The notes: generated from the sequence alone by a model not told the origin. A DNA stretch of 64,000 nt from Pseudomaricurvus albidus (GCF_018863235.1 NZ_JAHKRS010000003.1:186001-250000); one strand, 5' to 3'; counted from the first letter of the stretch, positions 31,763 to 40,991 are shown. Translations and numbers: made by a program.

Positions 31763-32463
31763 ATTTCACTCTCGTTTTTGGCGTTATAAATTATTAGTAG
31801 GCGATGCATTCGTTCACATCTGGAAAAGAAAATACCGAACAATCCGGATCCTTGGCAATAGTTCACAAAACACCGAAATGGCGTATGAAATGGTATTTAA
31901 GGAACCAATTTTTCCAATTTGGGCAAACGCTTACCAAGCACCACCGACACTTTCAATAACTTAATGAAACAGCCTGTCTCACTTCCTACAACTTATTCCT
32001 GTTTGTCGATTGCCAAGCACTCAAAAAGCTCTGAACATCCTATTTCCACCTCGAAAGTAGAACTTTTAGGAATAAATAAACTTTAACCTCAATTGGTACG
32101 AAACGGGACAGATAAGGGTAACCCCTTAAGCCCTTTAGACACCCGTCATGCCTCTCAGCGCGACATATCCGACCTGACCCAAACGTTCATGAGAATGAAT
32201 ACACAGGGTTTAACACACGAATTAACAGAGGAAGTGCCTCTGCCAGATCACGCAGAAATCAAGCAGGCAAAAGCCACAAGTGAACTGCAGGCCTTAGTCC
32301 CATCAGGGCAAACCTTTGGGCCGTTGACGTGTCGCTTATACCTACAGGGAATTAAGAGAAAAGGACGACTTAATGCAATAGTGAGCCATCAAAAGGTATG
32401 ACTGAATGTTCAGGCCATACCGCTCCTTGCATATTTGCAAATGTCTAATCATCGCACGGGAAA
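31763..32463. other. 701-base gap without a convincing gene
   Basis: AT-rich near the TonB receptor start (its promoter should lie here), more balanced toward 32460. A TTG-started 102-codon frame at 32093-32401 on the plus strand has no ribosome-binding site or recognisable domain. No hairpin-plus-T terminator for the upstream M20 gene was found here. Confidence 0.4.
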
Positions 32464-33867
32464 CTAAAAAGACGCCTGCCGGATCAGCTCAGTGGATAAT
32501 TCAACTGCCGTATCAACACTGTCAACGGCTACACGTTCGTCGGTTCCATGCACTTTACCCACATCATCTGAAGGCAAGGTGTATGGATGAAATCGGTAAA
32601 TGCTTTCCGTTAGTCCGACATAATGTACGGTATCTGTTGTGGCTGTCAGCATGCTGGGGGTTACAACAGCGGATGGCAATACACTGTGGATTGCTGCTGC
32701 GACTCGCTGAAACCCCACTCCCTCCACGTCAGATACTGGTGGCCCTTGCATCCAGTCATTTGATGTAATCGATATTGCAGGATCATCAATAATGTCCGCC
32801 ACATCCCTGATCAGATCCTCTGGCGAAACACCCGGCAACAGCCTGAAATTCACTTTGGCTTCCGCTTTCTGACTGATGACATTCTCTTTGATACCGGCAT
32901 TAAACATCGTAACAGCGGTGGTGGAACGAACCAGCGCATTACTGACCCTGTCGCGACTCAATGTCCAGGTCAACAAAGGCGCACTCAGCCATTGATTACG
33001 CATCATAAACCCCTGTACACCACCGATATGCTCACCCACTGTCGCCAGCATTTCGCTGACGGGTGGCTGGAGACGAGGTTTGAAAGGGTTTTCGTGCAGA
33101 GCCGTTACGGCTTTGGCCAAACGAATAATGGCATTGTCATTAACGGGTGTGGACGAGTGCCCACCCTCTCCCTCAGCTTTTAGGGTCAAAGTGACATAGG
33201 TTTTTTCTGCCAACCCCACCATCGCCACGGACCGGTCAGAAAGGAACGGATTGTCACTCAACACAAGACCACCCTCACCCACCATGAATTCCAGTGAGCC
33301 ATAGCGTTGCTTCAGGATACGTGCAATGTTCACAGCCCCCTGAGCCCCACCTATCTCTTCATCATGAGCAAACGAGAAAAGCAGTGTGCGCTCCGGCTGA
33401 AAGCCACTTTTGAGTAAGGACGATACAGCTTCCAGGGTGGTTATCACCGTCACCTTATCATCCAGCGCGCCGCGCCCCCACACATAGCCTTGGTCAATAA
33501 CTCCGTTAAAGGGGGGATGAGTCCATTCAGACTGAGTCCCCTGTTCAATGGGAACCACATCATAATGCGAATCGAAGAGCACGGGTTTTAACGATAAGTC
33601 TTGCCCTTTCCAGGTGAGCAACAAGCTGTGTTCTGCAATTATCTCGACGTCAAGAGTCGAGAAAACTTCAGAGTATGTGCTTCGCAAAAAACGCTGAAAT
33701 TCACGAAAGGCTGGCAAGTCCATCTGGCCACTATCCTGATAACTCACTGTCGGAAAGCGGATAGCTTCAGCAAGATGCCCTGCGGCGAGCGACGACTCTT
33801 CAGACCAGCTTAAAGCACTCGTCATGCCCCCCAACAACAAAGTACCCACCAGAACCAGCTTATTCAA
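32464..33867 (-). CDS. Exported M20-family peptidase
   Basis: 467-residue zinc peptidase of the CPS1-like M20 group. Motifs: VLFDSHYDVVP (metal His and catalytic Asp), VWGRGALDDKV (bridging Asp), FAHDEEIGG (catalytic and metal Glu), GEGGHSSTP (dimer-domain His) and VHGTDERV (last metal His). A TTG start at 33867 is chosen: a GGGAGG ribosome-binding site lies five bases upstream, and translation then begins with a clean signal peptide, NKLVLVGTLLLGGMTSALS. The open frame continues 56 codons upstream without a sensible N-terminus. It probably trims peptides in the periplasm. Confidence 0.88.
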   Translation of the reverse strand: MNKLVLVGTLLLGGMTSALSWSEESSLAAGHLAEAIRFPTVSYQDSGQMDLPAFREFQRFLRSTYSEVFSTLDVEIIAEHSLLLTWKGQDLSLKPVLFDSHYDVVPIEQGTQSEWTHPPFNGVIDQGYVWGRGALDDKVTVITTLEAVSSLLKSGFQPERTLLFSFAHDEEIGGAQGAVNIARILKQRYGSLEFMVGEGGLVLSDNPFLSDRSVAMVGLAEKTYVTLTLKAEGEGGHSSTPVNDNAIIRLAKAVTALHENPFKPRLQPPVSEMLATVGEHIGGVQGFMMRNQWLSAPLLTWTLSRDRVSNALVRSTTAVTMFNAGIKENVISQKAEAKVNFRLLPGVSPEDLIRDVADIIDDPAISITSNDWMQGPPVSDVEGVGFQRVAAAIHSVLPSAVVTPSMLTATTDTVHYVGLTESIYRFHPYTLPSDDVGKVHGTDERVAVDSVDTAVELSTELIRQASF

Positions 33868-34003
33868 GTGCGCCTCCCATTCGTCTTTAGATATGCCATG
33901 AGCCAACCAGTATGCCCCTAAAGTTTGGTACAACTTTACATTAAAAACTCCGCGACTGCTTCCTGTAACTCCAGCCTCAGTGGCAATCGATTTACGACAA
34001 GCA

Positions 34004-34033
34004 TAAAAAAAGGCTCCATCCGGGGAGCCTTTC
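34004..34033 (-). terminator. Terminator after the bacterioferritin pair
   Basis: On the minus strand AAAGGCTCC and GGAGCCTTT arms with a short loop are followed by a T run. It lies about 30 bases after the last bacterioferritin codon. Confidence 0.88.
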
Positions 34034-34061
34034 AATCATTCATTCAGCTTGTTAATTGGAA

Positions 34062-34544
34062 TCAGGACTCAGAAGCACTCATCTGGGACTGAATGTAATT
34101 TTGCAAACCGATTTTGTCAATCAGACCCAGATGCTGCTCCAACCAATAGATATGGTCCATTTCGGTATCATCCAAAAGTTTTTCCAGCATCTCTCGACTG
34201 ACGTAATCTTTTTCCTCTTCACACACACCAATAATTTTTCGAAGGCTAGCGGCCACTTCCAACTCTGCCGCCAAATCGTTTTCCAGCATTTCTTTAACGT
34301 TGCTGCCAACATTAATTGCCTGGCGTGACGCGGTATCTGGAGTGCCCTCCAGAAAGAGAATTCGCTCAATCAGATGTTTTGAGTGATCCAATTCTTCTTC
34401 ATACTCATGCGCCAATTTTTGATGCAGCTTATGGATACCCCAATCTTCATACAATTTGGAGTGCGCCAGGTACTGATCCATGGAGGTGAGTTCCAGCGTT
34501 AATTGCTGGTTTAAAAGATCGATGATTTTTTTCGAGCCTTGCAT
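34062..34544 (-). CDS. bfr: Bacterioferritin, ferroxidase-type subunit without haem Met
   Basis: 160-residue four-helix iron-storage subunit. Aligned to E. coli Bfr, all di-iron ferroxidase ligands are kept: E18, E51, H54, E94 and an E-x-x-H pair (E128/H131, shifted by one inserted residue). The haem-axial Met52 is replaced by Leu (EEELDH). It should therefore oxidise iron but not bind haem. Its GGAGGAATAAC ribosome-binding site lies in the intergenic bases after the partner gene, whose stop is two bases upstream of this start. Confidence 0.94.
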   Translation of the reverse strand: MQGSKKIIDLLNQQLTLELTSMDQYLAHSKLYEDWGIHKLHQKLAHEYEEELDHSKHLIERILFLEGTPDTASRQAINVGSNVKEMLENDLAAELEVAASLRKIIGVCEEEKDYVSREMLEKLLDDTEMDHIYWLEQHLGLIDKIGLQNYIQSQMSASES

Positions 34545-34545
34545 G

Positions 34546-35016
34546 TTATTCCTCCAACATGGACTGCAGATAATTCTCAATGCCGGTGTTCTTGATCAAA
34601 AACTGTTGAGTTTCAATCCAGTCCACATGTTCTTCTTCATATTCGAGAATGCTCTCGAGCAATTCACGACTGATATAATCCTGCTCTTTTTCACACAACT
34701 CGATACTTTCCCGCAGCAGTGCAATTTGCTCCATTTGAAAATCCAGATCGCACTGCAGCATTTCTGCAGCATGCTCACCAATACGGATCTTTCCAACATC
34801 CTGCAGATTCGGCAAACCTTCCAGAAACAGAATCCGTTCAATCAAGTCATCCGCTTGCTTCATATCCTTGATGGATTTTTTGTAATCTTTTTCATTGAGC
34901 TCTTCCAGGCCCCAATTGCGAAACATTCGCGCATGCAAAAAATATTGATTGATGGAAGTCAGCTCGTGAAAAAGCACCCTGTTAAGCGCCTTGATTACGT
35001 TACTGTTGCCTTTCAT
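34546..35016 (-). CDS. bfr: Bacterioferritin, haem-type subunit with impaired ferroxidase site
   Basis: 156-residue subunit immediately upstream of the other bfr gene. It keeps haem ligand Met52 (SIKDMKQAD) but three ferroxidase ligands are altered: E51 to Asp, H54 to Gln and E94 to Gln; E18, E127 and H130 remain. This is the mirror image of its neighbour and suggests a heteropolymeric bacterioferritin, like the two-subunit systems of Neisseria and some Pseudomonas. ATG at 35016 follows AAGG. Confidence 0.94.
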   Translation of the reverse strand: MKGNSNVIKALNRVLFHELTSINQYFLHARMFRNWGLEELNEKDYKKSIKDMKQADDLIERILFLEGLPNLQDVGKIRIGEHAAEMLQCDLDFQMEQIALLRESIELCEKEQDYISRELLESILEYEEEHVDWIETQQFLIKNTGIENYLQSMLEE

Positions 35017-35263
35017 GTTAAAGCCTTAGGTAAGTCGTAGAAAAAACAATGGATATAATTGAAATAGACAGAAGACACATAATTATTGCCAACGCCTTAA
35101 TGAGTACAGGATAGCGCAACCGCACTGCAGTAAAAAGCTTATTTATGCATTATTTCTACTTTTTTCTTGCCAAAAACCAAAAAATATAATAACGATATTG
35201 AGATCGATTTTTGTTTAAAATCGTCACTGACTCTTATTCGTCAACAAAGTGACTTTACAGCCA
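35017..35263. other. Bacterioferritin upstream region
   Basis: Very AT-rich stretch (notably 35150-35225) upstream of the bacterioferritin pair, holding its promoter. No clear Fur, IscR or OxyR site was recognised. Confidence 0.35.
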
Positions 35264-35294
35264 TAAAAAATGCCGGAAGCGACAACTTCCGGCA
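35264..35294 (-). terminator. Terminator after the DUF4136 lipoprotein
   Basis: TGCCGGAAG and CTTCCGGCA arms around a six-base loop, followed on the minus strand by TTTTTTATGG. It isolates the lipoprotein gene from the bacterioferritin operon. Confidence 0.9.
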
Positions 35295-35347
35295 CCCCAC
35301 ACAATAAAAAGAAATGATTCCGCTTACGGTTTCAGTTCTGAATGTGT

Positions 35348-35953
35348 TTACCCTTTATCAGGCTCTGGCGGAAACTCTTGCAAAACTTTTGTGACGACAT
35401 TTTTAATCGCACTGCGTTTTTCTTCAACCGTCTGATCTTTTTTCAGGCGCCCAACAGCAGTACCACGCCACACCAACTTGTCATTGCCATCAATCACATC
35501 AAGCACAAAAGTTCCTTCCTCATAGTGAACAGTTCTGACTTCAGGTGCGGTGGTATAGGCCATGCTGTAACCATAACGGTAGTAGCCTGCGCCATAGCCC
35601 ATCGTGAACCCGGGCGCCATGCCACTATAGGTGTTGTAGGTATTTACATCGGTACGATCCTTGGTGGTGATGCTGTAATTGATCGTAAAATCCACATCCC
35701 CCGTTTGAACCAACTGATAACCTTTGGCAGCGAGCGTCTCATCCACGGCCTGATGAATTCGCCCTTTCAGAATGTCATTGCCCTGAAAACTGGCTTTATC
35801 CTGACTGTTGTCTCGCCAGCGGTAGGTTTTGTAACTGGAAAAGTTCACACCCTCTCGATAATCGTGATCCACACTGACTCCACTTGTGGAGCAGCCAAAT
35901 AACACTAGCGATACCAGAATCAGCCATAATCCAGATAACCGTGGTTTTCTCAT
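35348..35953 (-). CDS. DUF4136-type lipoprotein
   Basis: 201-residue envelope lipoprotein of unknown function. The signal peptide ends in the lipobox LVLFGC, giving Cys21 as lipidation site. The body has the DUF4136 pattern FSSYKTYRWRD, IHQAVDETLAAKGYQ, DVDFTINYSI and a C-terminal FVLDVIDGNDKLVWRGTA. A Tyr/Gly-rich stretch lies in the middle (GYGAGYYRYGYSMAYTT). Start ATG follows AAGGAGAG. Monocistronic between two terminator-bounded neighbours. Confidence 0.85.
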   Translation of the reverse strand: MRKPRLSGLWLILVSLVLFGCSTSGVSVDHDYREGVNFSSYKTYRWRDNSQDKASFQGNDILKGRIHQAVDETLAAKGYQLVQTGDVDFTINYSITTKDRTDVNTYNTYSGMAPGFTMGYGAGYYRYGYSMAYTTAPEVRTVHYEEGTFVLDVIDGNDKLVWRGTAVGRLKKDQTVEEKRSAIKNVVTKVLQEFPPEPDKG

Positions 35954-36015
35954 TAATACTCTCCTTGAATAAATAGACAGTTTTACTATAGCGGATTATT
36001 TCAAGGTAGCAGATC

Positions 36016-37365
36016 TTAAGAGACAGGTCGCCGGGCAATTCGAATTAAGCGGCTGCTGAGCAAAACAGCCGTTAGAGACAGCCCTACAACCAGGGCAATC
36101 CAAAATCCCTCTGCCGCCAGAGGCTCTCCCCACCAATCGGTCCGCGCGAGACTGATCCCCAGAGGAATGGCAACGCCCCAATAGGACAACAAGATCATCG
36201 CCAGCGGTTTGCGGGTGTCCTGATAAGCCCGCAGAGCGGCATTGGACGCAATCTGTATCTGATCAGGAAATTGATAAATCGCCATCCAGACAAACAACCC
36301 GGCTGCGACGGCTTGTAACTCAACATCGGTGGTATACCAACCCACAATAGTGTGGCGGAAACTTAGAATCACGGTCATCGTTGACAGCGCCAGCATCCCG
36401 GACGATAAAACCCCCGTGCGCACGACAAAATTTGCCAGATCCTGCTGCTTGCGCCCCAGAAAATAACCGACCCGGATGGTGATTGCCTGAGAAAGACTCA
36501 ACGGCAGCATAAAGATCAGGTGCGACACGCTCAGAGCAATCTGATGACTGGCCACCACCAAAGCCCCCAGCGGTGCAAGTAACAGCGCTATCGCCGAAAA
36601 GATGGATACCTCGGCAAACACAGCCAGAGAAATGGGCATTCCCAAACGGGCAATTTGACGAATCTTCTTTCCATTTGGCCACTGAAAATGCGCAAATAAT
36701 CGAATGCCTTCATAGCGATCCGCACGAGAAGTAAACCAGTAAAGCACCAACACCTGGGACCACATACTGACGGTTGTCGCCCAGCCACAGCCGGCACCTC
36801 CCAGCTCTGGAAACCCCCAGCGGCCGTAGATCAAGGCGTAGTTGAGTGGGATGTTCACAAGGAAAGCCACCAGACTGCTGATCATAAACGGCTTGGTGCG
36901 CCCCATACCCTCTGTGAATGAACGCAAACTGCTGAAAATTGCAGCCCCAGGCAAACCGATAGCTACGGCAGACAGATAATTTTTTGTGATGCCTGCAAAC
37001 GCCTCATCCACCGACAGCCAGCGCAGTGCAAAATCAATATTGAACAACAGCACCATGCAGGGTGCGGCCACCATCAATGACAACCAGATACTTTGCTGAA
37101 CCGTTGTGACAATGGCTCCCCGATCACCCGCCCCATAGAAACGTGCCACCATGGAGGTGGTGGCAATCAGCAACCCGGTGATCAAAAGGAAAACGGGCAG
37201 CCACAAACCGCTGCCAACGGCCACCGCCGCCAAATCGTTGGCCCCGTATCGACCGGCCATCAGCGTATCCACGGCTCCCAGGCCCGTAGAGAGCAGCTGC
37301 GCTGCCAGTAGCGGGCTGGCTAAACGCCACAAATATTTAAACTCGGTAAAAAAAGAGGGTTTCAC
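36016..37365 (-). CDS. MATE-family multidrug/cation exporter
   Basis: 449-residue inner-membrane protein with about twelve transmembrane helices in two MATE bundles; family signatures LLAAQLLSTGLGAVDTLMAG and, in the second half, AVFAEVSIFSAIALLLAPLG are visible. NorM-like proteins export cationic drugs in exchange for Na+ or H+. A GTG at 37365 with AGGA six bases upstream is preferred over a TTG 13 codons further out. Single gene, divergent from moeA. Confidence 0.92.
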   Translation of the reverse strand: MKPSFFTEFKYLWRLASPLLAAQLLSTGLGAVDTLMAGRYGANDLAAVAVGSGLWLPVFLLITGLLIATTSMVARFYGAGDRGAIVTTVQQSIWLSLMVAAPCMVLLFNIDFALRWLSVDEAFAGITKNYLSAVAIGLPGAAIFSSLRSFTEGMGRTKPFMISSLVAFLVNIPLNYALIYGRWGFPELGGAGCGWATTVSMWSQVLVLYWFTSRADRYEGIRLFAHFQWPNGKKIRQIARLGMPISLAVFAEVSIFSAIALLLAPLGALVVASHQIALSVSHLIFMLPLSLSQAITIRVGYFLGRKQQDLANFVVRTGVLSSGMLALSTMTVILSFRHTIVGWYTTDVELQAVAAGLFVWMAIYQFPDQIQIASNAALRAYQDTRKPLAMILLSYWGVAIPLGISLARTDWWGEPLAAEGFWIALVVGLSLTAVLLSSRLIRIARRPVS

Positions 37366-37510
37366 AAGAATCCTGACCGTTTGTGTGACGCCATCTCGTG
37401 GCAATCAATGAGAGAAGCGCATTCTAACGATTTACCCGCTGAGGCACAGTAAAAGATGCCCGGGAGAGGTATACTGGCGATTTGAAAGAATACTCAGAGA
37501 CCACAGTCCC

Positions 37511-38719
37511 ATGACCGGCATGATTCCCGCCAGTGAAGCCCTGGCTCAGATCTTAAACGCGGCACAACCCCTGACAGACACCGAAATGTGCCCATTGATA
37601 CAGGCTCATGGCCGCACTCTGGCTGCCCCTCAGCTGAGTCCGCTTGATGTTCCACCGGCGGATAACAGCGCTATGGACGGTTACGCCATTCGCCACGCCG
37701 ATCTTGATTCTTCCGGGGCAGAGCTGCAGCCTTTTGTCATCAGTCAGCGTATTCCCGCAGGTCACGTGGCCTCCGCTCTGGAACCGGGAACCGCTGCGCG
37801 AATTTTTACCGGTGCCGAAATTCCGGTCGGCGCCGATACCGTGATCATGCAGGAGCAATGCCGGACAGAGGACAACACCGTCTATATTCCCGCTGACGTC
37901 TCTCCGGGAAACAACATCCGTCCACAGGGGCAGGACATCCGTCAAGGCGCTGAAGTGGCAACCACCGGCCAGCGGCTCACGCCGCAAACGCTGGGATTGC
38001 TGGCCTCCATCGGTATCGATCAAGTCCCTGTGCTGCGTCGCCTGAAAGTCGCCATCCTCTCCACCGGGGACGAATTGGTAGAACCCGGACGGCCCCTGAA
38101 GCCGGGACAGATTTACAATTCCAACCGCTACCTGCTGGCGGGCCTGCTCGATAAAATGGGCATCACCTGCATCGACCTGGGACGTGTTGAAGACACGCCC
38201 GAAGCCACGCTTCAGGCTCTCAGCCGCGCCACCCTGGAAGCCGATGTCATACTCAGCACCGGCGGCGTCTCGGTGGGTGAAGAGGATCACGTCAAACACG
38301 CGGTTGAGAAACTCGGCGAGCTGGCCCTCTGGAAAATGGCCATCAAACCGGGTAAACCTCTGGCATTTGGTCGGGTTGGAGATACCCCGTTTTTCGGCCT
38401 GCCGGGCAATCCGGTGTCTGCTTTTATTACCTTTTTACTGTTCGCACGGCCCTATTTACAGACCATGCAAGGACTGACGCCGCTGCTCCCACAAGGCAGT
38501 CAGATGCCGGCCAGCTTCAAGCGCCCCAGAAAGAGCATTCGCCAGGAATTTGTGCGAGTGAAAGTCACCGATGACGGTAAAATGGAAACACACCCCAACC
38601 AGAGCTCTGGCGTACTGTCGTCGACCAGCTGGTCCAACGCCATGGCCATCGTTCCCGTTGATACAACCATTAGTGAAGGTGATCTGGTACAGGTCATTCG
38701 CTACGATCAGCTGTTTTAG
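37511..38719 (+). CDS. moeA: Molybdopterin molybdenumtransferase
   Basis: Inserts molybdate into adenylylated molybdopterin. The 402-residue protein has PADNSAMDGYAIR, ARIFTGAEIPVGADTVIMQE, ILSTGDELVEPGRPLKPGQI, ILSTGGVSVGEEDHV, KPGKPLAFG and FGLPGNPVSAFITF, the full MoeA set across domains I-IV. Normal length. It leads a short group with a DUF1244 gene and a MOSC-domain gene, the latter itself molybdenum-related. The other cofactor genes are elsewhere. Confidence 0.96.
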   Translation: MTGMIPASEALAQILNAAQPLTDTEMCPLIQAHGRTLAAPQLSPLDVPPADNSAMDGYAIRHADLDSSGAELQPFVISQRIPAGHVASALEPGTAARIFTGAEIPVGADTVIMQEQCRTEDNTVYIPADVSPGNNIRPQGQDIRQGAEVATTGQRLTPQTLGLLASIGIDQVPVLRRLKVAILSTGDELVEPGRPLKPGQIYNSNRYLLAGLLDKMGITCIDLGRVEDTPEATLQALSRATLEADVILSTGGVSVGEEDHVKHAVEKLGELALWKMAIKPGKPLAFGRVGDTPFFGLPGNPVSAFITFLLFARPYLQTMQGLTPLLPQGSQMPASFKRPRKSIRQEFVRVKVTDDGKMETHPNQSSGVLSSTSWSNAMAIVPVDTTISEGDLVQVIRYDQLF

Positions 38720-38779
38720 CCATTATTTGCCGAAGGCATTCACCCCTGACATCCACCCCAAACTGACAAAGGTGTTTTT

Positions 38780-39070
38780 ATGGATAAGCAAACTCAAACC
38801 GAACTGGAAGCCGCAGCCTTTCGCCGTCTGCTGCAACATCTCGACAGCCGCAAGGATGTTCAAAACATTGAGCTGATGAACCTGGCGGGTTTTTGCCGTA
38901 ATTGCTTAAGCAAATGGTATATGGCTGCGGCGGAAGAGAAAGGCCTCGAAGTGGATTACGATCAGGCCCGCGAAATTGTTTACGGCATGCCTTACAGCGA
39001 GTGGAAAGAAAAACATCAAAAGCCGGCGACGCCTGAACAGCTGGCAGAATTTGAAAAGAAACAATCTTAA
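38780..39070 (+). CDS. DUF1244 protein
   Basis: 96-residue cytoplasmic protein of a conserved proteobacterial family without a firm function. The signature LMNLAGFCRNCLSKWYMAAA with its C-x-x-C pair and YGMPYSEWKEKHQ is intact. It sits between moeA and the MOSC gene, in the same direction with gaps of 60 and 40 bases. Confidence 0.88.
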   Translation: MDKQTQTELEAAAFRRLLQHLDSRKDVQNIELMNLAGFCRNCLSKWYMAAAEEKGLEVDYDQAREIVYGMPYSEWKEKHQKPATPEQLAEFEKKQS

Positions 39071-39110
39071 TTCCACCCAGCAAATCGTCAAACCATCGAT
39101 GAGGACCAGC

Positions 39111-39977
39111 ATGACCCGTTTGCGGATAGAACAGCTCACCATCTACCCGGTTAAATCTCTGCGTGGCATTCAGGTTGATGACTGGCCCATCACGGCGGAA
39201 GGTTTGCTCTATGACCGCCACTGGATGCTGGTCATGCCGAACGGACGCTTTGTCACCCAGCGACAACTGCCGCGAATGGCACTGATCGACACCCGCATTG
39301 ACGGCGACGACCTGGTATTGAGTGCGGCGAACAAGGGAGAAGTTCGCCTCCCTCTTCAAACGGCTGAAAACACACAACAGAACACATTTACAGCCAATAT
39401 CTGGCGTGACAACTGCGAAGTGGTTGAAGCTGCAAAAGACGCGTCCGCCTGGCTGAATCAGGTTTTACAACCACCCAAGCCTTTACGGCTGGTTGCCATG
39501 GCCGATGATCATCAACGGGCGCAATCTCAACCGGAGCGCTTTGGCGAAGAAACTCACACCCGCTTTGCCGATGCCGCCCCGTTGCTGATTGCCAACACCG
39601 CCTCTCTGGATGCGCTCAACCACGCGCTGAAAAACAAAACCATGTCGACTGTCGACATGCGCCGCTTTCGGCCAAATATTGTGTTGTCCGGCGTAGACGC
39701 GTTTGCAGAGCATCAGCTGGATGATTTACAGAGAGAAGATGGCCTCACGTTGCAGTTGCGGGATCACTGTGAGCGCTGTGTGATGACCACCATTGATCCC
39801 GATACCGGTGAAAAGTCTGCCGATATGGAGCCTTACCACACGCTGGCGACTCTGAACCCCATGCCCGGCAACCCCAAAGCTGCCGCCTTTGCCATTAACG
39901 CCACGCTGGCCGCAGCGAAAGGCAACCAGACATTGCACATCGGCGATACTTTTGCGCCGAAAGCTGAGGCAGGTTGA
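39111..39977 (+). CDS. MOSC-domain protein (YcbX-like, without ferredoxin domain)
   Basis: 288 residues: an N-terminal MOSC beta-barrel domain (LTIYPVKSLRGIQVDDWPI, LLYDRHWMLVMPNGRFVTQR) and the MOSC domain with HCERCVMTTIDPDTGE carrying the conserved Cys that binds molybdenum cofactor in this family. E. coli YcbX, which detoxifies N-hydroxylated bases, has an extra C-terminal 2Fe-2S domain that is absent here. The open frame extends upstream over the DUF1244 gene; ATG at 39111 with GAGGA is chosen. Gene context with moeA fits a molybdoenzyme. Confidence 0.88.
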   Translation: MTRLRIEQLTIYPVKSLRGIQVDDWPITAEGLLYDRHWMLVMPNGRFVTQRQLPRMALIDTRIDGDDLVLSAANKGEVRLPLQTAENTQQNTFTANIWRDNCEVVEAAKDASAWLNQVLQPPKPLRLVAMADDHQRAQSQPERFGEETHTRFADAAPLLIANTASLDALNHALKNKTMSTVDMRRFRPNIVLSGVDAFAEHQLDDLQREDGLTLQLRDHCERCVMTTIDPDTGEKSADMEPYHTLATLNPMPGNPKAAAFAINATLAAAKGNQTLHIGDTFAPKAEAG

Positions 39978-39986
39978 GACAGGCGC

Positions 39987-40919
39987 TTACGGTTGACGGC
40001 AAACCTTGTCCGGCTGAGACGGCCCCCAGGACAGGGTTGCCTGCTCGCCGTTCAGTGTCACCGCGCGGCCTTTCTCTCCGGTGTAGAGGGAATCCTTCCA
40101 CAACACCAATGGCTGCCGCGTATCACCGTACTCAACAGCGACGGCAGGCACCCCATCCGTTTCGTATGAGGTAACGTAAAACTCTTCGCGTTGATCTGCA
40201 CACACATAGCGAACTGCTTCAGACGCGTTCACCAACGACCAGGACGCCTGCAACAGCGCTATGCGTCTCTGGTATTCTTTTTTCGTGCAGCCAAACTGGT
40301 CGTCTGGCTCTTTCCAACATTCATTGCGACCTTTAATCCAACCCCGCTGAGAAGCCTTCAGATACTTGACGGCCCGTTCCGGGCGGTCGTCCAGACTTTT
40401 GGCGGCAGCCAATGCGGCCTGATACACCGTATCCATCTTGCGATCGAGCTCCGCCAGTTCCGGCTCCTTGCACACCAGAGTTTCAATACTGCCCTGAGCT
40501 TTCTGGCAGTCAAAGGCCGGGCCTTCACTCCATTCGCTCTGAGAGTCCGTCTTTACCAACTCACCGTACTCAGTCAGATATAAATTCTGAATCCAGCCTT
40601 CATACCCTTCATAGGACACTTTGCACCAGGCATCATCTTTAGCCTTTTTTCGAGCCTCTTCACTCATCGAGCTCCAGGTTTGAAAATCCGGGATGCCAGT
40701 ACAACCCAGATTTTTTAACCGGGACTCTCTGGGCACATTGTCGCTAACCAGATCGGAATCCAGCGAGTGATCCTCATAAAGCGGTACGGCTTTACCAGCG
40801 GGTGTATCGATTTTGATTTGATAGAAATCCGGCCCTGAAGCTTCGGCCACAACCTGCTGTCCCATCAAAAGACCGACAAACAATATCTGGATCTTAAATA
40901 GATTGATAATGCAGTTCAT
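39987..40919 (-). CDS. Periplasmic SH3-LprI-MliC protein, putative lysozyme inhibitor
   Basis: 310 residues. A signal peptide (~1-25), an SH3-like region (~35-125, ending WCKVSYEGYEGWIQNLYL), an LprI/DUF1311 four-Cys helical domain (~138-230, FDCQKAQGSIETLVCKEPEL) and a C-terminal MliC-type domain (~237-310, RYVCADQREEFYVTSYETDG to DKVCRQP). Both LprI and MliC families include lysozyme inhibitors, so the protein probably protects peptidoglycan from host or predator lysozyme. The ATG at 40919 follows GGGAGCAGGG; the 19-codon upstream extension would bury the signal peptide. Convergent with the MOSC gene, ten bases apart. Confidence 0.82.
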   Translation of the reverse strand: MNCIINLFKIQILFVGLLMGQQVVAEASGPDFYQIKIDTPAGKAVPLYEDHSLDSDLVSDNVPRESRLKNLGCTGIPDFQTWSSMSEEARKKAKDDAWCKVSYEGYEGWIQNLYLTEYGELVKTDSQSEWSEGPAFDCQKAQGSIETLVCKEPELAELDRKMDTVYQAALAAAKSLDDRPERAVKYLKASQRGWIKGRNECWKEPDDQFGCTKKEYQRRIALLQASWSLVNASEAVRYVCADQREEFYVTSYETDGVPAVAVEYGDTRQPLVLWKDSLYTGEKGRAVTLNGEQATLSWGPSQPDKVCRQP

Positions 40920-40991
40920 CCCTGCTCCCTTTTTCAGTGAACGACCAAGTGATTGTCTTTTGAACTGAACGACCACCCCGAGACTGACAGC

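Noticed and set aside
32093-32401. 102-codon plus-strand frame in the 701-base gap
   Set aside because: TTG start, no Shine-Dalgarno, no domain or signal; likely chance.
33868-34035. Upstream extension of the M20 peptidase
   Set aside because: Contains the bacterioferritin terminator and would bury the signal peptide.
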